In this document: in pieces, positions 28,419 through 37,249 of the stretch
Layout of the letters: each line of letters opens with the position of its first letter
Position numbering within the stretch: the first letter of the stretch is position 1
Source of the DNA: Saprospiraceae bacterium
Lineage (GTDB): Bacteria; Bacteroidota; Bacteroidia; Chitinophagales; Saprospiraceae
Assembly: GCA_027488935.1 (NCBI GenBank)
Contig: JAIYAP010000014.1
Location: 1 to 64,000, forward strand
Direction of reading: 5' to 3'
Length of the DNA: 64,000 nt
Program-made: the position numbers and the translations under genes
The notes under the pieces: generated by a model
Seen by the model: only the letters and a program-made list of their open reading frames with translations
What the model was told of the DNA's origin: nothing
The model's database searches: none

Positions 28419-31400
28419 ATGAAACCAAACCCACTTTTTTTACTCCTTTTTACCCTGTGTTGCTTCGCGGGCAGTTTGTACAGCCAAAATAATGCGCTTG
28501 CTGTGCAAATGGAACACCCGGGCATGCGCGCACGCATGGAGGTGACCGCCGGGGCCCATGATATACAACTCTGCGAATTGATCCCGGGAAATTCCTATAC
28601 GGTGCTTGCAATTGGGGCTGTTATGGGAGAAAAAACGGCATTTTCCTTATCTCCAACCTTGACACAACAGAATGACAAACAGTCTGTTAAGTTATTCGAA
28701 GGGCGTACCAATGGCCTACAATTTATAGCATCCAATCCTTGTATGACGCTCAAACTCCAGGTCAATTCCCTGGAACCATCGGCTTCCCATGCCCTTTATT
28801 TGTCTGTAAAATGCGATAACTGCCCCGATCAAGATACCTGGGTGCAGGAATTCGCCTCCAAAGCGCAGGCTGCAAAACTGAGTGTGGTCAGTGGTGTAAG
28901 CGCAAGCAGCCTGATTCAAAATACCCTCGTTGGAGGCAACTGTTTCAATGTGTCTAACATTACGTCTTCCGGCAACACCAACTCCAGGGGCACCTTTGCC
29001 AGTGGTATTACGAATATCGGTATCGGCAACGGCATGATCCTGTCTACCGGCACCATCGCTTCCTTGCCTGGCCCGAACAATGTAGACAATGCAAACGGCG
29101 GTTTTAGCGATAATTCCTTGGATGATCCCGACCTCAAAACACTGGACAATGGCAATCAATTTGATTTATCGAAAATTGAATTTGACTTTACCCCAACGGC
29201 CAATACGGTGCAATTCGATTTCGTTTTTGGCTCTGAAGAATATTGCGAGTTTGTTAATTCGCAGTTCAATGACGTGTTTGGGTTCTTTATCAGCGGCCCG
29301 GGCATTTCCGGCAATTTAAATATCGGCACCCTGCCTGGCTCCCCAACGGGCATCGCCACCAACAATGTAAACCACATCACCAATACCAATTTTTACGTCA
29401 ACAATACATCAACCTCCAATGGATGCCAGAATTTAACGGCTTTCAGTCCGCTGGAATGCCAATTGGATGGCTGGACCAAGGTTATTACCGCAACCGCCAA
29501 CGTAATTCCCTGCTCCACCTACCACATCAAATTGGCCATTGCCGATATCGGCGACCAACAATACGGATCGGCGGTATTTTTACGCGCCAACTCCTTTAAT
29601 GCAGGTGGTACGGCAAAAGCAGAGGCCATTTATCCGCCTGGTCTGAACAAAGCCTTCGAAGGCGGTTGCGGCCCTGCTGCTTTTCGTTTTTCACGCGATA
29701 GCAGCGACATTACCCAACCGCTTACGGTCAATTTTGCCGTGGCAGGCACCGCTACACCCAACGTTGACTACACCGCCATTACCAGTCCCGTGGTGATTCC
29801 GGCCGGACAACAATCGATCCTGGTGCCGGTGAATGTGCTCAATGATGCATTGGCGGAAGGCGTCGAAAATATTCAGTTGGTCATAGATAATGCGTGCACT
29901 TGCACCCAATCTATTGCCAGTATGCAAATTGACGATAAGCCTGGTTTTGAACTAAGTTTATCAGATCAAACGATTTGTTCCGGGGTTGAAGCGCAATTAA
30001 CGCCTCTTTTGATCGAAGGCGTTCAGCCCTTTACCTACTTGTGGAGCACCGGCGCAACAACACCTGCTATTTCGGTTGCCAGCAATGGCGTCTACACCGT
30101 ACAAGTAACGGATGCCTGCAACCGGGTTTTGTTGGATACGGCTTCCGTGACGTTCTCAATTGCCGTTGCATTGACGCAAAACATTGATTTTTGTCCGGGT
30201 ACTACCGTTACAGTTGCTGGCAATACCTACAGCCAGCCGACCACGGTGCTGGACACCATCCCAGGCCTGAATAACACCTGTGATACGCTGATTACGTATG
30301 TCCTGAAATTATTACCACAGGTTACCATTACGGATTCCATCGACTTTTGCCCCGGCACATTTGTTACCATCAACGGCATTCAATACAACAGCGCCGCTAT
30401 TGTGCTGGATACGTTTCCGGGCACGGGTACAGCATGCGACACCCTGGTTACGTATGTTTTGCAGGTGCTGCCTTACAACCAAAAAGCCCAAACCATTGAA
30501 TTTTGTCCGGGCAGATCGGTCAACATTGGCGGACAATTTTACAGCAATCCAGGGATTGTACTGGATACCATTCCAGGGGTTGGGCGCGCCTGCGATACCA
30601 TCGTTACCTACACTTTGATAAAATTGCCTCAGCCTGTGCGGGCCGAAACCATCACTTTTTGTCCTAGATCGGGCGTGGTGATCGGGGGACAGTTTTATAC
30701 CCAAGCCGGTATTGTGCTCGATACGGTTCCGGGCAGTGCCGGGGCCTGTGATACTATTATTACGTACACCCTGACGATCCTGCCGCAACCTGTGCGGGCC
30801 GAAACCATCCTGTTTTGTCCAGGCGAAACCATAAAAATCAGTGGCCAATCTTATAACCAACCTGGCACCGTGCTAGATACCCTTCCCGGTACAGGCATTG
30901 CCTGCGATACCATTGTTACTTATACCCTGGCCTACAAAGTGCCCGCGCCATCGGTTGTACAAATTACCTGCCCGAATCCCATTAGTGTCGATGTGCCAGG
31001 TGGCGGCGCGAGTGCGGTGGTTACCTATGCGGATGCTACCGCCAACAGCAATTGTGTTTGCCCAGGCCTCACCGTCACCCGTACGAGTGGATTAGCATCG
31101 GGCAGCAATTTCCACTTGGGCACCAACAATGTGTGTTTTAAAGCCGAAGACGCCTGCGGCCAAACGGCCACTTGCTGCACCCAAATTACGGTAAATGAAG
31201 AGGCCGCTTGCGATATTAAAGTGATTGGTTGTGTAAAATTCGAATTGCTGGGCATTACCATCGACGTGAAACGCCGTTTGAGTTACCGCATCCGCACCAC
31301 GAATAATTGCACCAACAAGTTGCTTTATATGGCTATTGAGATTCCATCGGGCTATAATGCCGTGCGGCCGGTCAACAACTCGACCTATGTAGCCCCAAGT

Positions 31401-31916
31401 GGACATACCTATGCGGTGCGGAATCCGAACTATTCGCCCTTCTATTCGGTGCGCTTTGCTTCTGTGTCGGATAGCATACGCAATGGCGGTTCTGATGTAT
31501 TCAAATACACCTTGCAAGCGCAAACCGATCCAGATTATATTCAAGTATTGGTGCGTTTACAGGAACAAATTTATGCCGAAGCCTATTTGAATACCTTCTA
31601 TTGCCCGGTTTTGCCTGAAGTTTCGAACCGCGATGAACAGGAAGATGGACTCTCGTACACCCTCGATCCATCCTTTATCCTGTTCCCAAACCCAACGGAT
31701 GGACAGTTGTTTGCCGACTTCAGCCAATGGGACGGTCAAGTACTTCAACTAAAGGTGTTTAATGCGCAAGGTCAATTGGTGCAAGCGACCAGTCTTACCG
31801 CTGCGGGTGTACAAGCACTCGAAATACCGACAACGCTTAGCAATGGCGTGTATTGGCTGAATGTGCACACGGAAACCGGCGAACAGGTGGTAAAACGTTT
31901 TTTACTACAACGATAG
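28419..31916 (+). CDS. Secreted choice-of-anchor L / Calx-beta T9SS cargo with five 52-residue repeats
   Basis: The ATG at 28419 gives 1165 residues and a signal peptide (about 1-22, SLYSQ). A choice-of-anchor-L domain (NGMILSTGTI, FVFGSEEYCEFVNSQFNDVF, FFISGPG) occupies about residues 165-395. A Calx-beta-like domain (TPNVDYTAI, VPVNVLNDALAEGVEN) lies at about 415-505 and an Ig/PKD-type segment ([14 protein letters not shown]) follows. Five tandem 52-residue FCPG repeats (about 588-845) come next. Then come a HYR-like domain, the KFELLGI module and a T9SS sorting domain (LFPNPTDGQLFADFSQW). It is probably cotranscribed with the gene at 25721, whose C-terminal half is homologous. Surface attachment is expected; no ligand can be named. 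Upstream in-frame codons from 28278 overlap the previous gene and are not used. Confidence 0.85.
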   Translation: MKPNPLFLLLFTLCCFAGSLYSQNNALAVQMEHPGMRARMEVTAGAHDIQLCELIPGNSYTVLAIGAVMGEKTAFSLSPTLTQQNDKQSVKLFEGRTNGLQFIASNPCMTLKLQVNSLEPSASHALYLSVKCDNCPDQDTWVQEFASKAQAAKLSVVSGVSASSLIQNTLVGGNCFNVSNITSSGNTNSRGTFASGITNIGIGNGMILSTGTIASLPGPNNVDNANGGFSDNSLDDPDLKTLDNGNQFDLSKIEFDFTPTANTVQFDFVFGSEEYCEFVNSQFNDVFGFFISGPGISGNLNIGTLPGSPTGIATNNVNHITNTNFYVNNTSTSNGCQNLTAFSPLECQLDGWTKVITATANVIPCSTYHIKLAIADIGDQQYGSAVFLRANSFNAGGTAKAEAIYPPGLNKAFEGGCGPAAFRFSRDSSDITQPLTVNFAVAGTATPNVDYTAITSPVVIPAGQQSILVPVNVLNDALAEGVENIQLVIDNACTCTQSIASMQIDDKPGFELSLSDQTICSGVEAQLTPLLIEGVQPFTYLWSTGATTPAISVASNGVYTVQVTDACNRVLLDTASVTFSIAVALTQNIDFCPGTTVTVAGNTYSQPTTVLDTIPGLNNTCDTLITYVLKLLPQVTITDSIDFCPGTFVTINGIQYNSAAIVLDTFPGTGTACDTLVTYVLQVLPYNQKAQTIEFCPGRSVNIGGQFYSNPGIVLDTIPGVGRACDTIVTYTLIKLPQPVRAETITFCPRSGVVIGGQFYTQAGIVLDTVPGSAGACDTIITYTLTILPQPVRAETILFCPGETIKISGQSYNQPGTVLDTLPGTGIACDTIVTYTLAYKVPAPSVVQITCPNPISVDVPGGGASAVVTYADATANSNCVCPGLTVTRTSGLASGSNFHLGTNNVCFKAEDACGQTATCCTQITVNEEAACDIKVIGCVKFELLGITIDVKRRLSYRIRTTNNCTNKLLYMAIEIPSGYNAVRPVNNSTYVAPSGHTYAVRNPNYSPFYSVRFASVSDSIRNGGSDVFKYTLQAQTDPDYIQVLVRLQEQIYAEAYLNTFYCPVLPEVSNRDEQEDGLSYTLDPSFILFPNPTDGQLFADFSQWDGQVLQLKVFNAQGQLVQATSLTAAGVQALEIPTTLSNGVYWLNVHTETGEQVVKRFLLQR
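30180..30950 (+). repeat. Five tandem 156-bp units (52-residue FCPG repeats)
   Basis: Each unit encodes [IV]xFCPG, a GxxY(S/N)xxxxVLDT(I/L/V)PG segment and CDT(L/I)(V/I)TY. Cysteine, CDT and VLDT positions are constant. The upstream gene carries two more diverged copies, showing that the array expanded in the second gene. Confidence 0.75.
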
Positions 31917-31964
31917 ACCGCAGGGCAGATCGCTGCAACATAAATTAAGGTGGCGGGAAGGTAG

Positions 31965-32021
31965 GGGCGGATGTTTTTTATTGAGACCATGTAAATGATC
32001 CCAATAAAAAAACACCCGCCC
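31965..32021. terminator. Long imperfect inverted repeat after the T9SS pair
   Basis: GGGCGG-ATG-TTTTTTATTG (31965-31983) pairs with CAATAAAAAAACACCCGCCC (32002-32021) with a single bulge. It lies 49 bases past the stop of the 28419 gene. Its T-rich arm is inside the stem, so it may terminate by structure or be a transcript-stabilising hairpin. Confidence 0.5.
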
Positions 32022-32078
32022 TTGCATTCCTGCCATTGCTTTATACAAAATTTCCCGTTCATTTTTCATTAACATTAC

Positions 32079-32086
32079 TACCTTTG
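32079..32086 (+). promoter_or_regulatory. Possible -7 box for pheT (TACCTTTG)
   Basis: TACCTTTG matches TAnnTTTG 70 bases before the pheT ATG. No TTG lies at the expected upstream distance. Confidence 0.35.
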
Positions 32087-32155
32087 CTCATTCGCAATTA
32101 CTGTGTCTACAGAAAATCAAACTCAAAATTGATAATCCGTACTTATTATTGAGGA

Positions 32156-34624
32156 ATGAAGGTTTCTTTGAATTGGATTCGAGTACTACTCGACCTGCAT
32201 AAAACACCCCCTGAAATCGCCGATGTACTGACTGCACTGGGGCTTGAAGTGGAAGGATTAGAAACGGTTAAGCCATCTTTGGTTGACCTGGACAAGGTGC
32301 GCAGCGGGCTTGTGCTGAGCTGCGAACGCATTCCGGAAACCGACCACTTGTCTGCTACCTCGGTTGATGTTGGCGATGGCGTCATTCGTTCGATCGTTTG
32401 CGGCGCACCCAATGTTGCTGCAGGCCAAAAAGTATTTGTCGCCTTGCCTGGTGCGAATGTTTTTAGCAAAGACGGCGAACTGTTTACCATCGGCGAACGC
32501 AAAGTGAAGGGCATTCCTTCACAGGGCATGATTTGCGCCGTGGATGAACTCGGCGTGGGCTCCGACCACAGCGGCATCCTCGTGTTGCCGCCGGATACAG
32601 CACTCGGCATTTCTGCGGCCGACTGGTACGAACAAGCGCCCGATACCATAATTGAAATTGGACTTACCCCCAACCGCGCCGATGCAACCAACCATGCAGG
32701 GGTGGCGCGCGACCTTGCGGCGTACCTGCGTGTACAGGAAGGAGCAGTTGCGCCCCTCCATTTGCCCGATGTGAGCGCTTTTCCTGCCCCTAAAACCCAG
32801 GTTCCAATTACCGTGGAAGTGCTGGATCCGGTTGCTTGTCCGCGGTACACCGGCGTGTCCATCACGGGCATTCAAGTAGCCGAAAGCCCGGAGTGGTTAA
32901 AAAACCGCCTGCTGGCCCTGGGTCAACGTCCGATCAACAACGTGGTAGATGTAACCAATTTCGTGCGGATGGAACTCGGTCAGCCCCTCCACGCATTTGA
33001 TATTGCAGCCATTGGTGGCCATAAAATACAGGTTAATACCCTGCCAGAAGGTACGATTTTCAAAGCCCTGGATGATACCGAACGCAAACTCTTTGCCGAA
33101 GACCTGATGATTTGCGACGGAAACGCGCAACCCATGTGCATCGGCGGCGTGTTTGGCGGTGCGGACAGTGGCGTGAAAGACGGTACCACGCAGGTGTTTT
33201 TGGAAAGTGCCTGGTTCAATGCCAAATCGATTCGCCGGAGCATGTTGCGCCACAATTTGCGCACCGATGCGGCCTGGTCTTTCGAAAAAGGGGTAGATCC
33301 CAATGGATGTTTGTACGCCCTCAAACGTGCGGCATTGCTCATTTGCGAACTAACCGGCGGCGAAATCGCTTCCGAAATTGTTGATTTTTACCCACAGCCG
33401 GTTGCGCCTGCACGCGTACCCGTGCGCTACCAACGCATCAACCAACTGATTGGTGTAGATTTGGGTACCGATAAAATTAAACAAATCCTCACCGCCCTCG
33501 AAATCGGCATTGAAGCCGAAACAGCGGACGGTTTGACGGCCGTGATCCCAACCAACAAACCCGATGTAACCCGCGAGGCGGATGTCGTGGAAGAAGTTTT
33601 GCGCGTTTTTGGGTTGGATAATGTGCCCGTGCCTGCGCAATTCCGCACCAGCATGGAAGTTTCCCAACGCCCTACCCCCGATGCGCTGCGCAACATTGCT
33701 GCCGATTTTCTGGCGGCCAATGGTTTTAATGAGTGCATGAGTTTGTCGTTGTCCAATTCCGCCAACCATTTGGGCGAGCAGGCCTTGTTCCCGGTGGAGC
33801 AAGACCAATTGGTGTTTGTACACAATACCGCCAACCAGGGCCTCGATTGCATGCGTCCAACCATGCTGTTTAGTGCACTGGATACCATTTTGCGCAATCA
33901 GAACCGCCAAAATGCCGATTTGCGCCTGTTTGAATTGGGTAAAACCTATTTGCGCAAACCTAATAGCGAAGAAGGCAAAGCCCGTTTCTCGGAAGTCGCG
34001 CGCATGAGCATCTGCATGAGCGGCGCGTACCAGGGCGAAAGCTGGCAGCCTTCGAGCAAAAGCAAAGTAGATTTTTACAGTTTGAAAGCCCTTGTACAGA
34101 ATTTGCTGGCGCGTTTTGGCGTAGGCGGCTATCAGGAAACGGTGTTACAGGAAGCGCCTTATCAATATGCCTTGAAATACCACCGCGGCCCACAAGAACT
34201 GGTTACGTTTGGTGCCGTGTTGCCTTCTATTTTGAAAAAAATGGATATCAAAAACCCTGTCTTTTTTGCCGATTTCAACATCGACAACCTGTTTAAAGCC
34301 GTGGGTTCGAACAAAATACAATTTACAGAACTCAATAAATATCCTACCGTGCGCCGCGACCTGGCGCTGGTACTCGATCAGGCCGTTTCTTTTGGCGACA
34401 TCAAACAATTGGCCGGTAAAACAGCCAAAAAAATGCTGAAAGACATCAATTTGTTCGACGTATTTGAAGATGAAAGTAAATTAGGGGCGGGTAAAAAATC
34501 ATATGCCGTGAGTTTTACCTTCGAAGATCCAGAAAAAACCTTGCAAGACAAAGATATTGACCACCTGATGCAACAGTTGCAACAGGTTTTTGAAACCAAA
34601 CTAAATGCCGGCATCCGTAAATAA
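32156..34624 (+). CDS. pheT: Phenylalanine--tRNA ligase beta subunit
   Basis: The 822-residue protein is full length for the bacterial beta subunit of the (alpha-beta)2 enzyme that charges tRNA-Phe in the cytoplasm. The start MKVSLNWIRVLLDL is the family N-terminus. The tRNA-binding OB fold (about 40-150), the B3/B4 editing region (about 215-390, with RPINNVVDVTNFV and GQPLHAFD), the B5 domain (about 410-480, PDVTREADVVEEV near its end) and the ferredoxin-like anticodon domain (about 735-822, YPTVRRDLALVLD) are in order. pheS is not in the window. The gene precedes rny by 87 bases. Confidence 0.97.
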   Translation: MKVSLNWIRVLLDLHKTPPEIADVLTALGLEVEGLETVKPSLVDLDKVRSGLVLSCERIPETDHLSATSVDVGDGVIRSIVCGAPNVAAGQKVFVALPGANVFSKDGELFTIGERKVKGIPSQGMICAVDELGVGSDHSGILVLPPDTALGISAADWYEQAPDTIIEIGLTPNRADATNHAGVARDLAAYLRVQEGAVAPLHLPDVSAFPAPKTQVPITVEVLDPVACPRYTGVSITGIQVAESPEWLKNRLLALGQRPINNVVDVTNFVRMELGQPLHAFDIAAIGGHKIQVNTLPEGTIFKALDDTERKLFAEDLMICDGNAQPMCIGGVFGGADSGVKDGTTQVFLESAWFNAKSIRRSMLRHNLRTDAAWSFEKGVDPNGCLYALKRAALLICELTGGEIASEIVDFYPQPVAPARVPVRYQRINQLIGVDLGTDKIKQILTALEIGIEAETADGLTAVIPTNKPDVTREADVVEEVLRVFGLDNVPVPAQFRTSMEVSQRPTPDALRNIAADFLAANGFNECMSLSLSNSANHLGEQALFPVEQDQLVFVHNTANQGLDCMRPTMLFSALDTILRNQNRQNADLRLFELGKTYLRKPNSEEGKARFSEVARMSICMSGAYQGESWQPSSKSKVDFYSLKALVQNLLARFGVGGYQETVLQEAPYQYALKYHRGPQELVTFGAVLPSILKKMDIKNPVFFADFNIDNLFKAVGSNKIQFTELNKYPTVRRDLALVLDQAVSFGDIKQLAGKTAKKMLKDINLFDVFEDESKLGAGKKSYAVSFTFEDPEKTLQDKDIDHLMQQLQQVFETKLNAGIRK

Positions 34625-34711
34625 GGATGCGGAAATGACATCAACCAAATCTATCATATACTTCTACGCCCTTACTTAGGGCTACAGAAGACCAAAACCA
34701 CCCATCATCAT

Positions 34712-36394
34712 ATGGATATCGGAATAGGCTTATTTATAGGACTCGCGGTCGGCGCAATCATCGCCTACCTGCTCACTGCTTCGGTGATCAAGCGGTCCAA
34801 CCTCAAAACCATTGAAGAAAGCAATCGCCAAGGCGATCTTGCAATTCAGGAAGCCCGCCTCAACGCCAAGCGCATCGAGGATGAAGCATCCCTGAAAGCA
34901 GAAAAAGTAGTTTCAAAAGCAGAATCGGAAAACGAACGGATCAAACAACAAAAGATCCAGGAAGCGAAAGAACGCTACGCCACGATGCGCTCCGAATTTG
35001 ATACCGAAAAAGTAAAACACCAATTGCACCTCAAAGAAATGGAGGTGGAACTGGTGGCGAAAGAAAAGGAATTCAAAATTGAACAGGATGCCTTTCAAGC
35101 AAAAATTTCGGACCTTGATAACCGCAAAAACGACCTTGATAACCGCGAATTAGAACTGGAAACCTTGCGCGAAAACCTGGACAAACAACTGAAAATTGTT
35201 CAGAAAAAAAGAGAAGAACTCGATGCGGCCAACGAAGAACGCATCAAGGCCCTCGAAAAAATTGCGCAACTCACCCAGCAGGACGCCAAAGATCAATTGC
35301 TTGAAGCCGTGCGCGCCAAGAGCGAGTCGGAATCGATGGCCATCGTAAAAGAAGCCATCAACCAGGCGAAATTGACGGCCAACAAAGAGGCGAAAAAGAT
35401 TGTCATTCAAACCATTCAGCGTACTGCCGCCGAGTTTACCATCGAAAATACCGTTTCGGTGTTCAACCTGGAAAACGACGACATGAAAGGCCAGATTATT
35501 GGTCGCGAAGGCCGGAACATCCGCGCCCTCGAATCGGCTACCGGTGTTGAAATTATTGTGGATGATACCCCGGAAGCAATCGTTATTTCTTCTTTCGACC
35601 CGATTCGCCGCGAAGTCGCGCGTTTGTCGCTCCAGCGTTTGGTGGCCGACGGACGGATTCACCCGGCCCGTATTGAAGAAGTGGTGGCCAAAGTGCGCAA
35701 ACAACTCGAAGAACAAATCATCGAAATTGGTGAACGTACGGTCATCGAGCAAGGTATTCACGGCCTCAATGCTGCCCTGGTGCGCATGGTAGGTCGGATG
35801 CGTTTCCGCTCCTCGTACGGTCAGAACCTGCTCAAGCACTCCATCGAAACCGCCGAACTGTGCGGCATCATGGCGGCCGAACTGGGCTTGAACCCGAAAC
35901 AGATCAAAATGGCCAAACGCGCCGGTCTGTTGCACGATATTGGTAAAGTAGCCGAAGAAGAAACCGAACTTTCGCACGCACTCGTGGGCATGAAAATGTG
36001 CGAACAATACGGCGAACACCCCGTGATCATCAACGCAGTAGGCGCCCACCACGATGAGGTTGAGATGAACAACATCATTGCGCCGATCATCCAGGCATGT
36101 GACGCCATTTCGGGCGCACGTCCGGGTGCACGCCGCGAGATCCTCGAAAACTACCTCAAGCGTATCGGCGAACTGGAAGATATTGCCATGGCCTATGAAG
36201 GCGTATCCAAGGCATTTGCCATGCAGGCAGGCCGTGAGTTGCGCGTGATCGTAGAAGCTGATAAAGTAACCGACCAATACGCGGATGATCTGTCATTTAT
36301 GATCTCACAAAAGATTCAGGACGAAATGCAGTACCCTGGCCAGATTAAGGTTACGGTGATTCGGGAGAAACGGGCGGTGGCTTACGCGCGGTAA
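34712..36394 (+). CDS. rny: Ribonuclease Y
   Basis: RNase Y is a membrane-anchored endoribonuclease that starts mRNA decay. The 560-residue protein has one N-terminal membrane helix (about 5-25), a long coiled coil (about 30-210), a KH RNA-binding domain (about 245-310, with [15 protein letters not shown]) and an HD domain whose metal site is in LLHDIGK, with HH in GAHHDE. The C-terminal region ends [15 protein letters not shown], as in the family. No gene lies between it and pheT, although in many relatives a zapA gene is found there. Confidence 0.96.
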   Translation: MDIGIGLFIGLAVGAIIAYLLTASVIKRSNLKTIEESNRQGDLAIQEARLNAKRIEDEASLKAEKVVSKAESENERIKQQKIQEAKERYATMRSEFDTEKVKHQLHLKEMEVELVAKEKEFKIEQDAFQAKISDLDNRKNDLDNRELELETLRENLDKQLKIVQKKREELDAANEERIKALEKIAQLTQQDAKDQLLEAVRAKSESESMAIVKEAINQAKLTANKEAKKIVIQTIQRTAAEFTIENTVSVFNLENDDMKGQIIGREGRNIRALESATGVEIIVDDTPEAIVISSFDPIRREVARLSLQRLVADGRIHPARIEEVVAKVRKQLEEQIIEIGERTVIEQGIHGLNAALVRMVGRMRFRSSYGQNLLKHSIETAELCGIMAAELGLNPKQIKMAKRAGLLHDIGKVAEEETELSHALVGMKMCEQYGEHPVIINAVGAHHDEVEMNNIIAPIIQACDAISGARPGARREILENYLKRIGELEDIAMAYEGVSKAFAMQAGRELRVIVEADKVTDQYADDLSFMISQKIQDEMQYPGQIKVTVIREKRAVAYAR

Positions 36395-36417
36395 AAGATC
36401 AGGTTTTTAAAAGATAT

Positions 36418-36458
36418 AAAAACGGTTCGTGTTCGGGAAGGGATGCGGGCCGTTTTTT
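36418..36458 (+). terminator. Terminator after rny
   Basis: AAAAACGG (36418-36425) pairs with CCGTTTTTT (36450-36458) around a GC-rich loop, giving an A-flanked stem and a terminal T-run 23 bases past the rny stop. Confidence 0.65.
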
Positions 36459-36487
36459 GGTTTTGGGGCAAGGTAACTACCCCAAGG

Positions 36488-36519
36488 CTTGCATAGCCCT
36501 TGTTTATTTATTACCTTTG
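36488..36519 (+). promoter_or_regulatory. Bacteroidota-type promoter for the two-gene cassette
   Basis: CTTG (36488-36491) and TACCTTTG (36512-36519) are 20 bases apart, a good match to the phylum consensus. The ATG of the first gene is only 7 bases past the -7 box, so the mRNA would be leaderless or nearly so. Confidence 0.5.
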
Positions 36520-36526
36520 TAATGAT

Positions 36527-36745
36527 ATGGATAAATTATTGACCGAACCGCGCCTCGACCGTACTAAAATTGCAGTGTACAAAAAAGGGGAAGAACCAAG
36601 CGACGTGCTATACTGGCTCTCTCGGCCTCCTATTGAGCGCCTTTTAGCGTTGGAAAGCATTCGTGCGGAATACAATCAATGGCAATATGGTACTGAACAA
36701 GGATTTCAACGAGTTTATCGCGTTGTTAAACGAAAAAGGCGTTAA
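36527..36745 (+). CDS. Small basic-tailed protein, first gene of an overlapping cassette
   Basis: The 72-residue product starts MDKLLTEPRLDRTKIAVYK. It contains a PPIERLLALESIRAEYNQWQ helix and ends in a very basic tail (VYRVVKRKRR). Similar short proteins are common in Bacteroidota and Cyanobacteria next to small nucleotidyltransferases, which suggests a partner or antitoxin-like role; this is inferred from context. It overlaps the next gene by 59 bases in another frame, so the two must be translated as a unit. The basic tail is encoded within the overlap. Confidence 0.65.
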   Translation: MDKLLTEPRLDRTKIAVYKKGEEPSDVLYWLSRPPIERLLALESIRAEYNQWQYGTEQGFQRVYRVVKRKRR

Positions 36746-37151
36746 GTATTTAGTAATCGGTGGCTACGCAGTGGCCTATCACGGGTATCCAAGGTACACA
36801 AAAGACCTTGATGTTTGGGTCTGGCTTGACCCCGAAAATGCCTTGAAGGTGACCGAAGTAATCAAGGCATTCGGCATGGGTGGTTTGGATATTCAGGCCG
36901 AAGATTTTATGAGTGCGGGTAATGTAATCCAACTTGGACTTCCGCCCAACAGAATTGATATTCTTACAGATTTGGAAACACTTGATTTTGAAAAATGCTA
37001 TGCTGATCGCGAAGTCGTTCAGGTTGGCGAATACACGATTAATTTTATAGATTTCGAAAGTTTGATTGTCTCCAAAAAGATGGCCGCACGCCCGCAAGAT
37101 CGAGCAGATGTGAAAAAATTGCAGGAAAGAAAGCAAAAAAGCAAAAAATAA
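36687..37151 (+). CDS. MNT/AbiEii-like nucleotidyltransferase (DUF6036-type)
   Basis: The ATG at 36687 gives 154 residues. The nucleotidyltransferase core reads VIGGYAVAYHGYPRYTKDLD, the GG...RxTxDxD pattern in which the Asp pair binds metal. Downstream PPNRIDILTDL and FIDFESLIVSKKMAARPQDR match the small family that lacks a fused second domain. Such enzymes act as toxins or toxin-neutralisers by nucleotidylating tRNA or protein, or have unknown targets. The 59-base overlap with the basic-tailed gene argues for a two-component module. The start is uncertain; an upstream ATG at 36663 adds eight residues. Confidence 0.75.
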   Translation: MVLNKDFNEFIALLNEKGVKYLVIGGYAVAYHGYPRYTKDLDVWVWLDPENALKVTEVIKAFGMGGLDIQAEDFMSAGNVIQLGLPPNRIDILTDLETLDFEKCYADREVVQVGEYTINFIDFESLIVSKKMAARPQDRADVKKLQERKQKSKK

Positions 37152-37249
37152 AGGTGATCGCCCCAAGTTTAAGGACCACTTTTTTCATCCGTTTCCTGCA
37201 CGCATTTTTTTAAATTGAATTGAATTCAATTCCTGCCTAAATTTTAGAT

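Noticed and set aside
30180-30950. Regular 156-bp spacing considered as a CRISPR-like array
   Set aside because: The units are translated in frame, are far too long and have no unique spacers.
35150-36277. Long open frame antisense to rny (about 375 codons)
   Set aside because: It mirrors codon usage of the confident rny gene, has low-complexity Phe/His-rich content and no family features.
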